Positions 44,101 to 55,948 of a DNA stretch of 64,000 nt are shown one piece after another. The DNA lies in NCBI GenBank assembly GCA_017506865.1, contig JAFCMP010000526.1:679445-743444 (forward strand), in the 5' to 3' direction. Made by a program: the position numbers and the translations under genes. This DNA is from Tribonema minus. Its lineage: Eukaryota > Sar > Xanthophyceae > Tribonematales > Tribonemataceae. The notes under the pieces were generated by a model. That model had not been told where the DNA came from and did no database searches. It was given only the letters and a program-made list of their open reading frames with translations. Numbering within the stretch: the stretch's first letter is position 1; each line of letters starts with the position of its first letter.

Positions 44101-47100
44101 CATTGGTGCGGCCCTGCGTCGCCAGCTGCGTCTGCGCGGCACGCGACCGCAGCACAGTGCGTCGGCCTCAGCACAGTGAACGCGGCAACTCGGACATGTT
44201 GCTTCATAGCCAGTTTCTGAGACAGCAGCTTCTTAGGAGAATTTGCCATGACATTGACAATGGCATCACCCGATAGTTTCGTCTGTGCCGTGAGTGATTG
44301 ACATAAGGCCAATGCACATGTAACGCCGGCGGTCCATTGGGATGTGAAGTCCCTGGCAGTTGCAGAAATGTATCAGCCAAGCTCAGCCCTTGATGTGTGA
44401 CATGTCTTTTTGATAAAGTGACAGAGTGACAAGCGCAAAACGAGAGAAAGCAGATCCCTCAAGTATTTACTTCAAGTATTGCTTGAAGTGTAAGTTCAAG
44501 AACCCATGCATGGGAGCATGCCTGACTGTTGCACTACATACTCAGGCGGACCATGTTTGCCGGCCAGCACACACGTAGCAGCCATGTGGCGAAGCCCGCT
44601 AGCTGCCGCCTCTGACAGTGCACTCAAGTGAATGTGGCAGTTTCTGGAGTGTGCCTGCAGCGTCATGCGGGCCAAAATAGCACCGCAGAACCCGGGACTC
44701 ACCTGTGCACGCGACAGCTGCTCCGCGAGGCTAGTCCGCTCCGCCGCGCGCGCCGCTTCCTCACAGACCAGCTGCGTGTGCTCATCCGCCAGAGCATCCA
44801 GCTGCTCTTGAAGGCGGGCCAGCTGCACTTCAAGGCTCCTCCGCTGCTCGCGGAGCTCGTTGTAGTCGTTGACCAGCTGCCTCAGGCGCCTGTGGACGTC
44901 GTCAGCCTGGAGCAGCACATCGAAGCCAGCGAAAGGCACAGCAGTGCATGGGTGAAAAAGCAACCAGCGATCATAAGGCTCATGGATGGCATCCGCTGAC
45001 CGTTGCAATGTCCAGCATGTGCCGCAGGTGTTGCGCCTTTGCTTGAGCATGGTCATGACTCTGTGCAAGTCTACACTGTCAGTGCCAGCAATAACAGTAT
45101 GATGCGGCGTTGCACTGATGACATAATTGAGGTCGATGACGCGGGTCATGCAAGATGATCATACAGAGCTGGAGGACCGGATTTGCCTTAGCATGCATGA
45201 TTGCACTTTGTGTGCACGAATCGCTATTTTGCGTGCATGCTTGCCTTTGTGTCACCACTTGTTCAAATCAGCAAATGGTCGCAGAAGCCAAGAGCACCAG
45301 CATGCAAAAATGATGTCAACAGCATAACTTGCAACGTGGCAAATAGGCCTTCTGACGAGGCCACAGGCTGCGTTGCATCCACCTATTGTCAACGCAGCTA
45401 CATCCATACAGCTGGTACTCAGCCTCACCTTGCGAAATCACAACCACACGGCCGTGCACGCAATGCTGATAGAAACGAACAACTTCGCAATTCACAAGAG
45501 TGCATTCCCTCTCAGCAAACCACCACACCTGTCGCAGGTGGAGCTCGATGATGTCATCTGCTTCGGCACCAGCATCGAGCAGCGGGCGTTCGCCACCAGT
45601 GTCATCGTCACCAAAATCCACTGCAGCCAGGCGCTCCGTCAGCCTCTGCGCTCGCGCCTCAGAGGCCGCCTGCGCCTCCTGCAGCATGACCGGTGTCACG
45701 ACATGCGCCATCATGAGCTTGAGACAGATGTCAATGCTGCGGCATGTGCCACTGGAAATGCACAGGCAGTATGCAAAACTTTGGGATTGCAATGACAGCA
45801 CGACCGCCGACTGGAGCCAGGGCCCTCATTGCTGGCATTCTGCACTCAGGGGCAGTGAGCACGCTTCTCACGCAACGGCAAGGCAAATAGTCATGCCGGC
45901 GCAACCAGAGCGCTGCGCACCGTGTCGCGGGATTGAGAACTGCTAGATGTTGTGCCTCCGAGCTGTACTGCTTTCATCAACACAAGTTGTGAGTAGTGTT
46001 GAATCAGTGTCAAGCTTCACGTATTCTGTAACAGTCGACAGACACGGTGTTGTGACCCGCGTGAGCAGACGCCATTGAGTACATGATCATGATCGAGACT
46101 ATGAGGACAGAATGTGATTGCTCGCCGACAAGTATTTACCCAATCTTGCTGCGCAGTACCATGCGCATGTAGCCTCTTTCGCGCCGCACGCGGGGGTCCT
46201 TTCATGCACTGCCGCGCGACCCTCATGTCAATGGCTCACTATACCATATGAGTGTATAAGCAAGCGCCTGCTCTTGGGCCCACAATACGGCCCTGTGAAC
46301 TGTTTGCCAGCCTCAAGTGTGTACTTGGCCACCTCGCATCAACAAAGCTCATAGACTACATAAACACCAATAATCCAATTCTCAGTAGACGCGGTATGCA
46401 CATCAGCAGCGCCTATTAAAACTGATTCTGCTGCTATATTTCACCTGAGCATTGCGGAGCGCTGCCCCCATATCGCTCAGATCCTCCCGCATGCCATTGC
46501 GCCTGGCGCGCAGGCGCTCGACGGTGTACTGCAATTCGGTACGTGTCATCAAAGAGCAGGGTTGAATGAGTTGTCTGTGAAACTTGAGAGTCGTTCAGCA
46601 CAGTGGCCTTCCCTGCTTTCAGAAACAGAGTCAGTGGCCCGCATGTCAGAGCGATCCGTGCTTGTGTGGAGGTGTCGAAAAGACGCGTGACCCACAAAGC
46701 CCCCATTGTGACGTGCGTGTCAGCGTCGACAAGTGATCGCCCACCGCGCAACAACGCGCACACACCACTCCAGTGAATGCAGCACGTGCACACATCGACA
46801 GTGCCCGTTGAGAGTGACGTCGCTGCTGATATTACCTGAGAGCGGAGGAGTGCAGCTTTCGCGCTGCGCAGCTGCACTTGCGCGTCATCGCGCTCCGCTC
46901 GCACAGCATCACGTTCTGCTTGCGCAGCATCACGCTCCGCACGCATGGTGTCGACCTGGGCCGAAAGAGCTGCCACCTGGTACATGGCAACAGAGAGCAG
47001 GGTCACATGAGTTGATGGCATACTTCAGGACGCACAGCTTGATTGCCGCAAGTGCTCAAACAGGAGCGGTGTCATGTGCAATGGGTAACTTGAAGGTACA

Positions 47101-50100
47101 GTACAAGCATGGAAACAACCAACTGCAAATGCAGATGTAGGGGTGTGAATCAGGATGGGGGTCACCCCAAATACGGCGTGCAATTCACCATGCCGAGGCA
47201 AGGCATGCGGTCACGCAACTCAGACGTGCTAGGATAGGCTGATGCACAGGTCCCAGTGGCCACCCAATGTAGCTGTTCCCAACATTGCACACCTGTCATA
47301 CTTGAAGTACCAAAACTTCAATCAGCAACTCTCTCTTGTCTCAGCAGCGACCAGAAGTTCAACTTGCGGCGATAGCCTTGCGCTACTGGGCCGAGCTTCG
47401 GCCAAGGTTAGGATGGCCAATGATGGGCACTGCTGCCGCAAGAGATGATGCGGTAGTTGTCTACTGCCGGAGCACTGCCTTAAGATCCAACATTATTTTT
47501 GCGCGCTGCCTGTTGCTACACTACGCGCACTTCACTTGACGCACAGGCCACGACCGCACAGCCACCTCTTGCGGCGCAAGACTGTCTGTCATTGGCGAAC
47601 GGTTGCAAGCATGTCATTACTTGTTGACCACAGGCGGCGTGACAGCGCGCATATGCAGAGGGGAAGCGCAGTGCTCGAGGAATGCAGTGTCTTAGGTTGA
47701 ACAAAGCAACAAGGCGCCAGCAGTGTACTTGTCACAGGAAGGGTTGCACATAGCCACCTGCAGAGAGGGGCAGCAACCGCCCTTGCACAATACTCTGCCT
47801 ACAGGTGCAGAGAGCGCTGCGTTATTTCCAGGCGCTGTGCGCACGTGTGCTGGCTGCGTTTGCACATGGAAAGTGTTGCGTAAATGCATGCTCACGCACA
47901 CACGCAGCAGCACGCACCTGTCTGTTGCGCTCGGCTCACTCTTTGTTGAAGTCGGTATTGAGCTGGTCTACCTCGTCTTCACGGTACACCTCCATCCTGT
48001 GCGCCTGAACAAAGCAACACGCAACAATCAAGTAGCACATGGAGACTGGCTTATTGGTGTTCTTCAGTGTGGTGCTGCATGCACATTCTTCTGCTTCATG
48101 AAGTAGAATTGGCAAGAGGCAAGTACGGGGGGGGGGGGGGGAAGACGTAAGCCACGGGCACCTGATTATGAAAAGGAAGTGGGGCGGAGAGAGGGGGGGG
48201 GGTCTTCGCCTTCGAGGAATTATGGAACGGGCTAAGCCTGTCTGCTACCACTGGCAGCGGTGGCGGGGGAATCACCATCCCCCCCCTTCCTTTCCCACAC
48301 AAACATTGCCAGTCCATCTTGACGACAAATGACATTGTTTCTTGAGTATGCCTGTGTGTCGCTCGTGATGCTCTATTTGCACCATTCTGCCTGATCCAAG
48401 AACGCACACAGCCACGCGTCGAGCCAAATGCACGCAACAGAGGAATGCCAGACCCTGACGGCCGGAAGCTGGCCGTTGCCACATTGCGTCTTCAATGTGC
48501 ACGCTTGCTGGCATTTGCAGCCAGTGGTGTTTTCCACAACACGGCAGAACGCGATGTACGCTCTCCGAGGCGCAACGCAATCGCGCGTCTTTCATACACA
48601 CTGACATTGTGTACAGCTGGGTGCTAGCCATGTACATTTGCAAATAGGTCAGTCCGAACATAGTTTGACACCTCAGGCGGGCCACAGTGGTGTGGCAATG
48701 TTGCAACTCACCACATCCTGGCTCTCGCCCCTCCAGTGCGTCGCCACATCTTCGAGCTCGAGCACTCGTGTTTTCTGCGAGTCGCCACAAACAAGGCGGT
48801 TTCGCAGAATCGAAATTATGGCTTGCTCAACCTATATGCACATGCACGAGCTATCGCGCGAACAAGCGTGCTGGTGTCAAGTAATGCAATACTGTAATGA
48901 TCAAGGCCACGGCACGATGTGTGGGTCACATCACGACGCATTCGTTTCAGTACGCCATACATGTGTCTGTGTCTACTTCAAGTACCAGACAGCTGTTGAA
49001 CTGCACAAAACCAACTTCTATAAATAGTCATGTACATTGAGAGGCATGCGCCAGTCTTGTGAACAAAGCGAAGCAAGAGCTGGCTCGGCGACAGGCCCAG
49101 CATGTGCAATATTGCACAACGCAATACTGCAGCGTCTGCAATTGTTTTTAAAAATGACTGCCTTTTCAAAGGTTTGTCGCCTGCGCTACGCCTCAGAGAC
49201 ACGTGCACCACTCACCACTGCCTCAAACACTGTCCTCGTACGTGCCAGGTAACCGATTGGCAAGGGGGTACTTGGCCAGATTGAACTACGGCATGTCAAC
49301 ATGTCACAATGCTTGTTCGCTCGAGTGGTGCCCAAAACTGCTGACTTGAAGTACCTGTTTGTCGTTGGTAGCTTTAAGCTCCTTGATGGTCGCGTCGAGC
49401 ACACCAGTTTCAATCTGCAAATATGAACACCAGGGGCGACAGGAGATTGAAGAAATTTGCGTGCAATTCTCCAGCCTTTTATAAAAACCTCACATGATTG
49501 GCACAAAATTGCGTGACGAGAACAGTGGCTTCATCAAGGGCAACGGCGGCAACCATGTGCGCAACCTGGACACATGTGCATGGTGTGCATTAGGTACACA
49601 GCACAGTGACGCGTAAAGCCTGTATGCAGCTGGATTCTTAAACATGCATATGATTCAAATGAAGAGCCGCTGCAAGGAGCGACGCAACGCTGAGTATAAT
49701 AGAAAGTGGAAGGGGTCAAGCTGTCAGAGCCACAACCTGACGTTTGTTTCAGGCCCCTATGTTTACATGCACAATTCCTAACCCTTACCCTAACGCTATG
49801 ACCGCGACGCTCAAATCAACGTGACAAATAGGCAGCACATGGTTGGCACAATGCAGAATCTGATGGATTTGTTGGACTCACCTAATCAACACAAGAAAGG
49901 AACATACTTCTGGCCCTACTTTGGCATCAACTTCAAGTTAAAGTGTGCCTTCCTGAGCACTGCCGGGCTCACGCATGGCGACATGTGCTCAAGCATACCT
50001 GCACTTCGCGATGCTGTATGAACCAATACTGCACTCCAACTCATGCTGGCAGAACGCTTACCGCCAGGTCATGCACTTTCCCCGCCTCAGCTTGTTGAGC

Positions 50101-51367
50101 CTCGAACATACGCAGGTACGCAGCTTCCACCTTTTCTATACGCGCGGCCAGCACGCCTTCCTGTTCCAGGCAAAGGCGGTGGGTAGGGGGCATGATACAC
50201 GCGTTCAAGTAATGAGCACTCTGGACATGGTTGCACAAACTTCATGTAGCTGTTGAATATCAATATTCACATTGATCAGCGCAAAGGTGTGAGTTCACCC
50301 TGCACCACGCTGGGTGGATTGCTTGAGCACCATTGTTGAAGTACTCATCGCCTCGTAGTGTTCAATGTGTACGCAAATATGGTTGGGTCAGAGTAGGGTC
50401 ACTTGACCACCAACTCCTGCTGCACGAGGTAGCACGACGGTCACCATTGGGACAGGTAGTATACACTTGGCCATGTGCAAGGAGTCCGCCATAGCGTGTT
50501 CATGGCCACCTTGGATGAATGTGCAATATGGATTGAAATCACCACAAGCAACACATACCATTTGAGCGCCCAGCTCCAGCCTCTCGCTCTGCCGCTGGGA
50601 GAGGATGTAAAAGCTGTCCGCACGGCTGCTGACCAACTTCCCGCAGTACCCCAGAAAATCCACTCGCTGACTGAGCGCCCTGATAGATGCTTGAGTAGAG
50701 GCACGCCAGTTGGTGTTCCAGTCAATAGACAGCCCTCTCTCCAGCTCATGAGGGTCGCAGAGGCCTTGTGCGGCAGAGACCTCCTCATCCTTGCTTTCTA
50801 TCTGCAGAAGCAAGAAGCACGCAGAAGGTCAAATAGGTGAACGGTGGGAAGCCAGCTGGGGCCAGCACTGTGAGCAGCACAAAGGGCGCAAAAGGCGTCT
50901 GGAGGCGTCATGATTTCGTAGAAAGGGGTGCACTGTAGACCAGCATCTGCAAGATATCTGACCACTGACATATGCGGTACCTTTGATGTGGCAAAACACG
51001 TTTCATAGTACAACAATACCAGTCAAGTCCTAGTGGCTCCAGCTCAGTACAGCCCACCATACCAAGCTGCACATAAGGGCAACTGACTTGTGATGACGTG
51101 CACGGCCATACATGAGTGAAGGACGACTGTGAGGTGCTGTTATTGACTGTAACATCCACAGAAGTGTAGAACGTCCTGTCATGTGCGCCTACCACTGACA
51201 GCGCTGGGCTCATTACAGTCCATGGCGTGCCATTTCGTCTCTTTTGTTGAACAACACCATCATCCAGATCCAGACTTGTGTGTGCAAGCGATATAATTTG
51301 AAGGGCTTGTATGTGCAGGCCGTACCTGCTGACGAAGCTCTACCTCAGCGGGGTCTGGGCCAACAAC
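35178..51367 (-). CDS. Large coiled-coil protein, at least 16 small phase-0 exons (partial)
   Basis: Minus-strand exons: 51367-51326, 50801-50559, 50160-50062, 49565-49494, 49414-49355, 48774-48712, 48004-47918, 46976-46836, 46528-46445, 45678-45529, 44906-44703, 44131-44009, 38543-38460, 38014-37943, 36460-36320 and 35378-35178. Each is flanked by AG and GT and is a whole number of codons in phase 0, about 620 codons in total. Nearly all encode heptad-rich helices (for example ELREQRRSLEVQLARLQEQL, MRAERDAAQAERDAVRAERD). It is probably a structural or scaffold protein (centrosomal, basal-body, Golgi or similar); the family is not identifiable. Exon 48004-47918 has an in-frame TGA (47938-47936). 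Exons 38543-38460 and 38014-37943 are related. More exons may lie at 42.1-43.4 kb (Ala/Ser-rich) and beyond 51.4 kb. The last exon was not found. Confidence 0.65.
37943..38543 (-). repeat. Whole-exon tandem duplication in the coiled-coil gene
   Basis: Exons 38543-38460 (RDELRTEVGYRGARIEQL) and 38014-37943 (RDELVAEVERRGARTQEL) share the acceptor GTTGTTCAG|CGCGATGAGCT and most of their sequence. An inverted fragment of the same acceptor and exon start (TTGCTGTTGTTCAGCGCAAT) is on the plus strand at about 39090-39132. Confidence 0.85.
38544..44008. other. Long intronic interval of the coiled-coil gene
   Basis: It includes a GGGCCC-family copy, C-rich tracts (40.16, 41.0-41.3 kb) and two GC-rich islands on the minus strand. 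One is at 42.16-42.37 kb (Ala/Thr/Pro-rich, donor GTGCGCAG|GTGCGT) and one at 43.03-43.40 kb (Ala/Ser-rich, ending near GCGTCGCACGG|GTGCGT). Both may be low-complexity exons of the coiled-coil gene, but acceptors and phases are not settled. Confidence 0.4.
39166..39600 (+). repeat. GGGCCC-family dispersed repeat, copy 2
   Basis: Shares GAAGCCTCCGAAGGCG, GTAGGGCGCTCCGGGC, CGGCTGGTTGATGAGAGC, the GGGGCCCTCCGGGGGCCCC core and TCACATGCAGCTCTTGCC, then a C22 tract, then CACCGGTGCACTGCAAAGGC and GATCGCGAATGGG. It aligns over its whole length, inverted, with the copy at 59453-60015. CTTGCAGCACCGGTGCACTG is itself duplicated inside this copy. Confidence 0.85.
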
Positions 51368-51714
51368 CTGCAAGCAATTGCAGCACATGGCGCGGCACAT
51401 GGCTCTACACATCAGGCAGGTTGAGTGACGATCGCGAGATGAGGCAAGAGGAGTTCTCGAGGAGATACTCACAGCAACTGCCAGATTTGACGGCAACGGA
51501 ATGCAGGTATGAAGGTCCCTTTTTCACACATCTGCTTCCGATGTCAGCAAAATGTACAAGTAACGTTGCTGGTAAGAACCAAGATTGACTGTCAATGTCG
51601 CCATGGCGACTGTGATACATCAGCACCACTTGAAGCATACCACAATGTAGTGGCCAGGCATCATGGCGAGCGAAATGCTGCTGCAGTCGTACAGAGGAGG
51701 CAAACCGAGCAATT
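51368..51714. other. Left flank of the retrotransposon
   Basis: AT-balanced sequence between the last recognised coiled-coil exon and the GC-rich retrotransposon frame. The element's 5-prime end must lie here or inside the frame, but no target-site duplication or promoter could be recognised. Confidence 0.35.
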
Positions 51715-54189
51715 GTGGCGCACACGCTCACGGCGCAGACGTCGGCATCGCTGGCGCTGGCGCGCCGCATCGCCACGACGCTGGCGGATCACCAGCGCCG
51801 CGAGCATCCGAATGTGCCTGCCGACTTTCTCGCGTGTATGCAGGCGGTCGACGATGAGTGTTCGACTCTCCACCGAGCCGGCGCGGGCACCTACTACGCC
51901 GTGGAACCCGAGCTGCTACTCTGCGCATGCGCCTCGTGCGGCGAGCCAGGGTGCGTGCGCACGAAATTGCACCAGCGCGACCACCTGTACAAGTCCCGGG
52001 GGGCGGCCGCAACGCAGCGGCCACACGGGCCCCGCGTCGCGCCTCTGCCCCCCATCCTCCCCCTCTCTACAGCCAGCGGCGGCGCGCGCGGCCCCGGCGC
52101 CCGCGCAGCTGCCGCTGTGGCTGCGGCAGGGCCAACATGGCGCAGCGCGCTTCCGCTCTGGACGCTGGCGCCGCTCTCGCCCGCGCGCGCAGCGCTTGAC
52201 GACCTCTCCTTTGACTATGTTCTGCAGCAGCAACTGGTGGTCGGCCGCTGCATTCGCCTGGAGCACCGCTCGGACTTCACAGCCGCCTTGACGGCCACGC
52301 TGGCGGGCCTCCGGGAAGCGCAGACGGCGGTAGCGCAGGCACACGGGGTTGAGGCAGCGGCACAGGCGTCCGCCACAGCCGGTGCATGGTGCAAGCTGCT
52401 GCATCTGCTGCCGTGCCTGCTGCTTGTACCCGACGGCTCCCTGCCGCGGGCGCACCGTTTTGCGGCCTTCGTGGCAGGCGACCTGGACCTGCTCACGCGC
52501 ACAGCGCTGGCCTTCTGCCGCCGCGGCGCCGCCCGTGCGTGCACGCGCCGCGCTAGGTCTATGACGGAGGCGGCGGCGGCAGTGCGGGAGCGCGCGGCGG
52601 CGACGGCGCGGCAGCCGGGCGGCGTCGGGCGTGCCGCGCGGCTGCTGGCGGAGGGTGCTGACACATCTGCCCCCCGCGACTCCGCTACCTTGCATAAACT
52701 GCAGGCTAAACACCCAGCTGGCGATGCGTCTGCGAAGCTGGATGCCGCGGCATCGCGGGCGCGCAGCTTGGTGGCGGCGGCGGCGCTGGCGGCGCCGGCA
52801 CCACTCAACTGCGCTTCATTCACGGCGGACGGGCTACGCGAGGCCATCCTCGCCGCCAACCCTGGCTCGGCCGCCGGTCCCTCTGGGCTGCGCAACTCCC
52901 ACCTCCAGCAGTGCGTCCGGCACACGGCGCACACGTCGGGGCGCACGGTTGACTGGCTCCTTGAGCTGCTGGCGTGGCTGGGTACCGCGGTGTACTCCAC
53001 CCCCGCCGCGCTGCCCGCCCCCTTTGGGCGCCTTCACGCGGCCGCGCGCCTCAGCGCTGTGGGCGAGAAGGCGCGCCCCATCGCGTGCGGCGACACCATC
53101 CGCCGCCTGTTCGCCCGCACCTTCTGCACGGACACCCGGGACCGCGCCTCCGCGCTGCTGGAACCAATTGGCCAGTTTGGGGTCGGCGCGCGGGGGGGCG
53201 CAGAGAGAGTGGCGCTCATGGCGCAGCTCACGCATGAGTGCGGCGGCGTGCTCCTTGCCATTGACGGCAGTAATGCCTTCAACGCGCTGTCGCGCTCGGC
53301 AGTCCTCACCGCGGTGGCCGAGCATCTGCCTGGCCTGTACGGCTACGTCGAGCACATCTACGGCCCCGGCCGGGCCCCTTGGCTACAATTTGGCCTAGAT
53401 GGGCACGCCGACGCCGCCATCATCCTCTCCCAACAGGGCGTGCAGCAGGGCGACCCATTGGGGCCGCTGCTGTTCACGCTGGCACTGCGCGGCACCATGG
53501 TGGCTGCCCGCGCCAAGTTCCCGCAACTGGCGCTTCCGGGCTACCTCGATGACCTCACCATCATGACGCCCAGCTGTGACGCGCCGGTGCTCGGCCACGT
53601 TGGCCGCGCGTTCTGCTTCATACAACAGGCGCTGAGCGAGCTCAACATTCAGGTCAACGTCACGAAATGCGCGGCGCTGGTGCCGGCCTCAGGCGGCGCC
53701 CGCGAGCGCGCCGCCGCCGTCTTTGCCGCCGCCAATGTCCCCGTACCAGTATGTGACGACGGCATCACGCTGATGGGGGTGCCGGTCGGCACCGAGGGCT
53801 TCGTGCGCGCGCAAGTGGCGGCGACCCTTCGTGCCCCCGGCACCGACCGCCTGGTCGCGGAGCTTGTGCAGATGGAGGATGTGCAGGCTGCCTTCTCCAT
53901 TCTGCGTCTTGCCGTCCCCGCCCGCGCAGGGCATGTCTCGCGCAATACAGCGCCATCCCTCACGCACGAGGAGCTACGGCGCTTCGACGCCATCACGCTA
54001 GCGGCCGTGGCCGCGCTGGCGCAGGAGCCATCGGCGGTTCTTACGCCGCCGGCCCACCAGGGCGCGCCGGCGGCGGGTGACGATTGCCGCGGCCCGCCGG
54101 CGGTTTCGGCGGCGGCGGCGCCGCCCTCTCTGTGGGCGGCGGCAGTGGCATGGGACGCGGCGCCGACTGGGGTGGGGAGGCCCCAGTGA
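51715..54189 (+). mobile_element. Non-LTR retrotransposon, reverse transcriptase frame
   Basis: An open frame of about 825 codons, intronless and very GC-rich. Reverse transcriptase motifs are in order: LLAIDGSNAFNALSR (motif A, about 513-527), QQGVQQGDPLGPLLF (573-587) and GYLDD (609-613) with both catalytic Asp. NVTKCAAL and ITLMGVPVG follow as in thumb regions. A Cys/His cluster (C70, C72, C75, C80, H86, H90) may bind nucleic acid. The frame has no ATG at its 5-prime limit; the first in-frame ATG is at 51838, so the N-terminus may be truncated or start otherwise. The frame ends at 54189 while the downstream domain continues in another frame. It lies on the strand opposite the coiled-coil gene and probably in one of its introns. 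Confidence 0.88.
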
Positions 54190-55658
54190 CGCTACCAGCA
54201 CATCAGCAGGTACGCGTGCATCTGCGGCTGGGGAGTGGTGGCTTTGGCGTGCTGGGCGCGGCGCCCCGTGCATGTGCCGCATTTGCTGCACGTTCCCTCG
54301 AGTGCATGGGGCCGGCACTGGCGGCATTTCCAGTCGCGGCACGCAGCCGCGTCCTAGAGCATGCCCGCTATGGCTTCACCTTCACCCAGATAGCTACCTG
54401 CCTGCAGCAGCTGCGCAGCGGCAGCGATGAGGCTGCAGCGGCCCTCGCACTGCTCCTGCCCACGGTCTGGTACCAGGACTGGCGCCAGGACGACGGCGCA
54501 TGGCGGGCGCTGCGCGATCTGCTGCAACGGGCAGGCGGAGCTGCGGGGCCGGGCATGCGGACTCGCGCCGGCGCGCGCCGCGCTGCTGCGCCAGCGGTGG
54601 CGCGCGAGCCAGGCTCTGCCCAGGCCCCGCCGGCCGCCGTGCTGCCGCGGCGTCAAGCGGCGCTATCACGGGTGCTAGACGCAGCGCTCGCCGCCATGCA
54701 GCTGCGTCGGCCTGAAGCAGCAAATGCGTTGGAAGCAGTCGCGGCGTGGCGCAGCGGCGCCTCTAAGGGGGCCATGGGTTTCTTGGCGCAATTGCCGAGC
54801 ACTGACCCAGCGGAGACCATGTCCCCGCCGGAATTCCGCGAGACGCTGCGGCGCCACCTGGGCGTGGAGCGCCCCGCCCCCGCTGCGGCGCGGTGCCCCA
54901 AGTGCCATAGACCAGTGGACTCGGGTGCCCACCTGCGCCGCTGCACACAAGGGCTTAACGTCACGCGACACAACTTGCTCGCAGACGCGCTCTTTCAGCT
55001 GCTCAAGCAGGTGGCCCACCTCCGCGGTCTCGACCGGGACACCCTTGCCCCCTTCCGCCGCTACGCGGCGCGCCACGGGTTCAACAAGTTCATGGACATC
55101 GTCTTTGGCAGCAACCAGGTCTGCCTTCCAGTCCCTAAAGTGCAGCCGAGCGCCGACGCGGTAGCAGCAGGCCGGTGCACTAAACTGCGCGGCGGCTTTG
55201 AAGTAGCTTGTTGCATAGACGTCACCATACGTGACAGCTCATGCCCCTCCCGCCTCCGTCAGGCTCAGGGGGGCGCGCGCGATGTGCAGCGCGTGCTTGA
55301 ATCGGCTTCGCAGGAAAAGATAGACACATACGTAGTCTCAGGGGCCCTGGACCCCACTACACACACCCTCTTTTCCGCAGCCTTTGACCACTTCGGCGCT
55401 ATGTCACGCGACACCCAAGCGCTGCTACACGCACTCGCCGAGCAGAGCTCGCAGGGCAGCTACAATCTCGCGCAGCGCGTTGCCTTCTGGCGCCGCCGCA
55501 CCTCCCTCGCGCTACAGCGCGCGCTCACACGTGTCGTGATCGACAACTGGAACGCAGTCATTGCCCCTGATGGCGACGTCAGCGCTTACCGCCGCATCGC
55601 ACTGTTGCAAGTGCCGCGGCCCTCGCCGGCCAGCGCCGAACCGCCGGCCCCTCCGTAG
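54084..55658 (+). mobile_element. Non-LTR retrotransposon, C-terminal CCHC and R2-like endonuclease frame
   Basis: This frame overlaps the reverse transcriptase frame by about 100 nt, shifted by -1 (or +2), and has no ATG at its beginning, so it probably continues the same polyprotein. It contains CPKCHRPVDSGAHLRRC (C271, C274, H283, C287 counted from 54084) followed by RHN, the arrangement found before the restriction-like endonuclease of R2-type elements. GFEVACCIDVTIRD (Asp 379) is a candidate for the endonuclease core; the usual (K/R)PD is seen only as QPSADAV. The stop is at 55656-55658. I see no poly-A tail, terminal repeats or target-site duplication. The frame break could be decay, a miscall in GC-rich sequence, or recoding. 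Confidence 0.75.
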
Positions 55659-55811
55659 ATTTAGTTATTGCAAGCCCGATTTATCGTGCGCGCAGCCCAT
55701 GCGGTCCAGGACATAATATACAACTTCAAGCATCATGAAGGTGAGTAAGGGGGGGGGGAAGGGGGCTGATTGACATATACCACTATGTTTGTCTTCAAAA
55801 GAAATACTTAC

Positions 55812-55948
55812 AGGTGTCGGAGGCACCCAAGCTTAACTTCATCTTCAGGTGGAGCAGTCGCAGAGTCGTCGTGGTCACCGTCTGCGCTCGCCGCACTCTC
55901 TTCATCAAACTCCCAGGACTTGTCCTGCACACTCTCTTCAGCGTAGTC
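55812..55948 (-). CDS. Acidic exon, possibly upstream in the coiled-coil gene
   Basis: Minus-strand exon with acceptor CTGCGCAG|GACTAC. It encodes DYAEESVQDKSWEFDEE, then AASADGDHDDSATAPPEDE. The strongest donor (CACCT|GTAAGT after 55812) gives phase 2, while GAA|GTTAAG at 55835 gives phase 0 like the other exons of the coiled-coil gene. It is probably an exon of that gene on the far side of the retrotransposon. No family is recognised. Confidence 0.45.
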
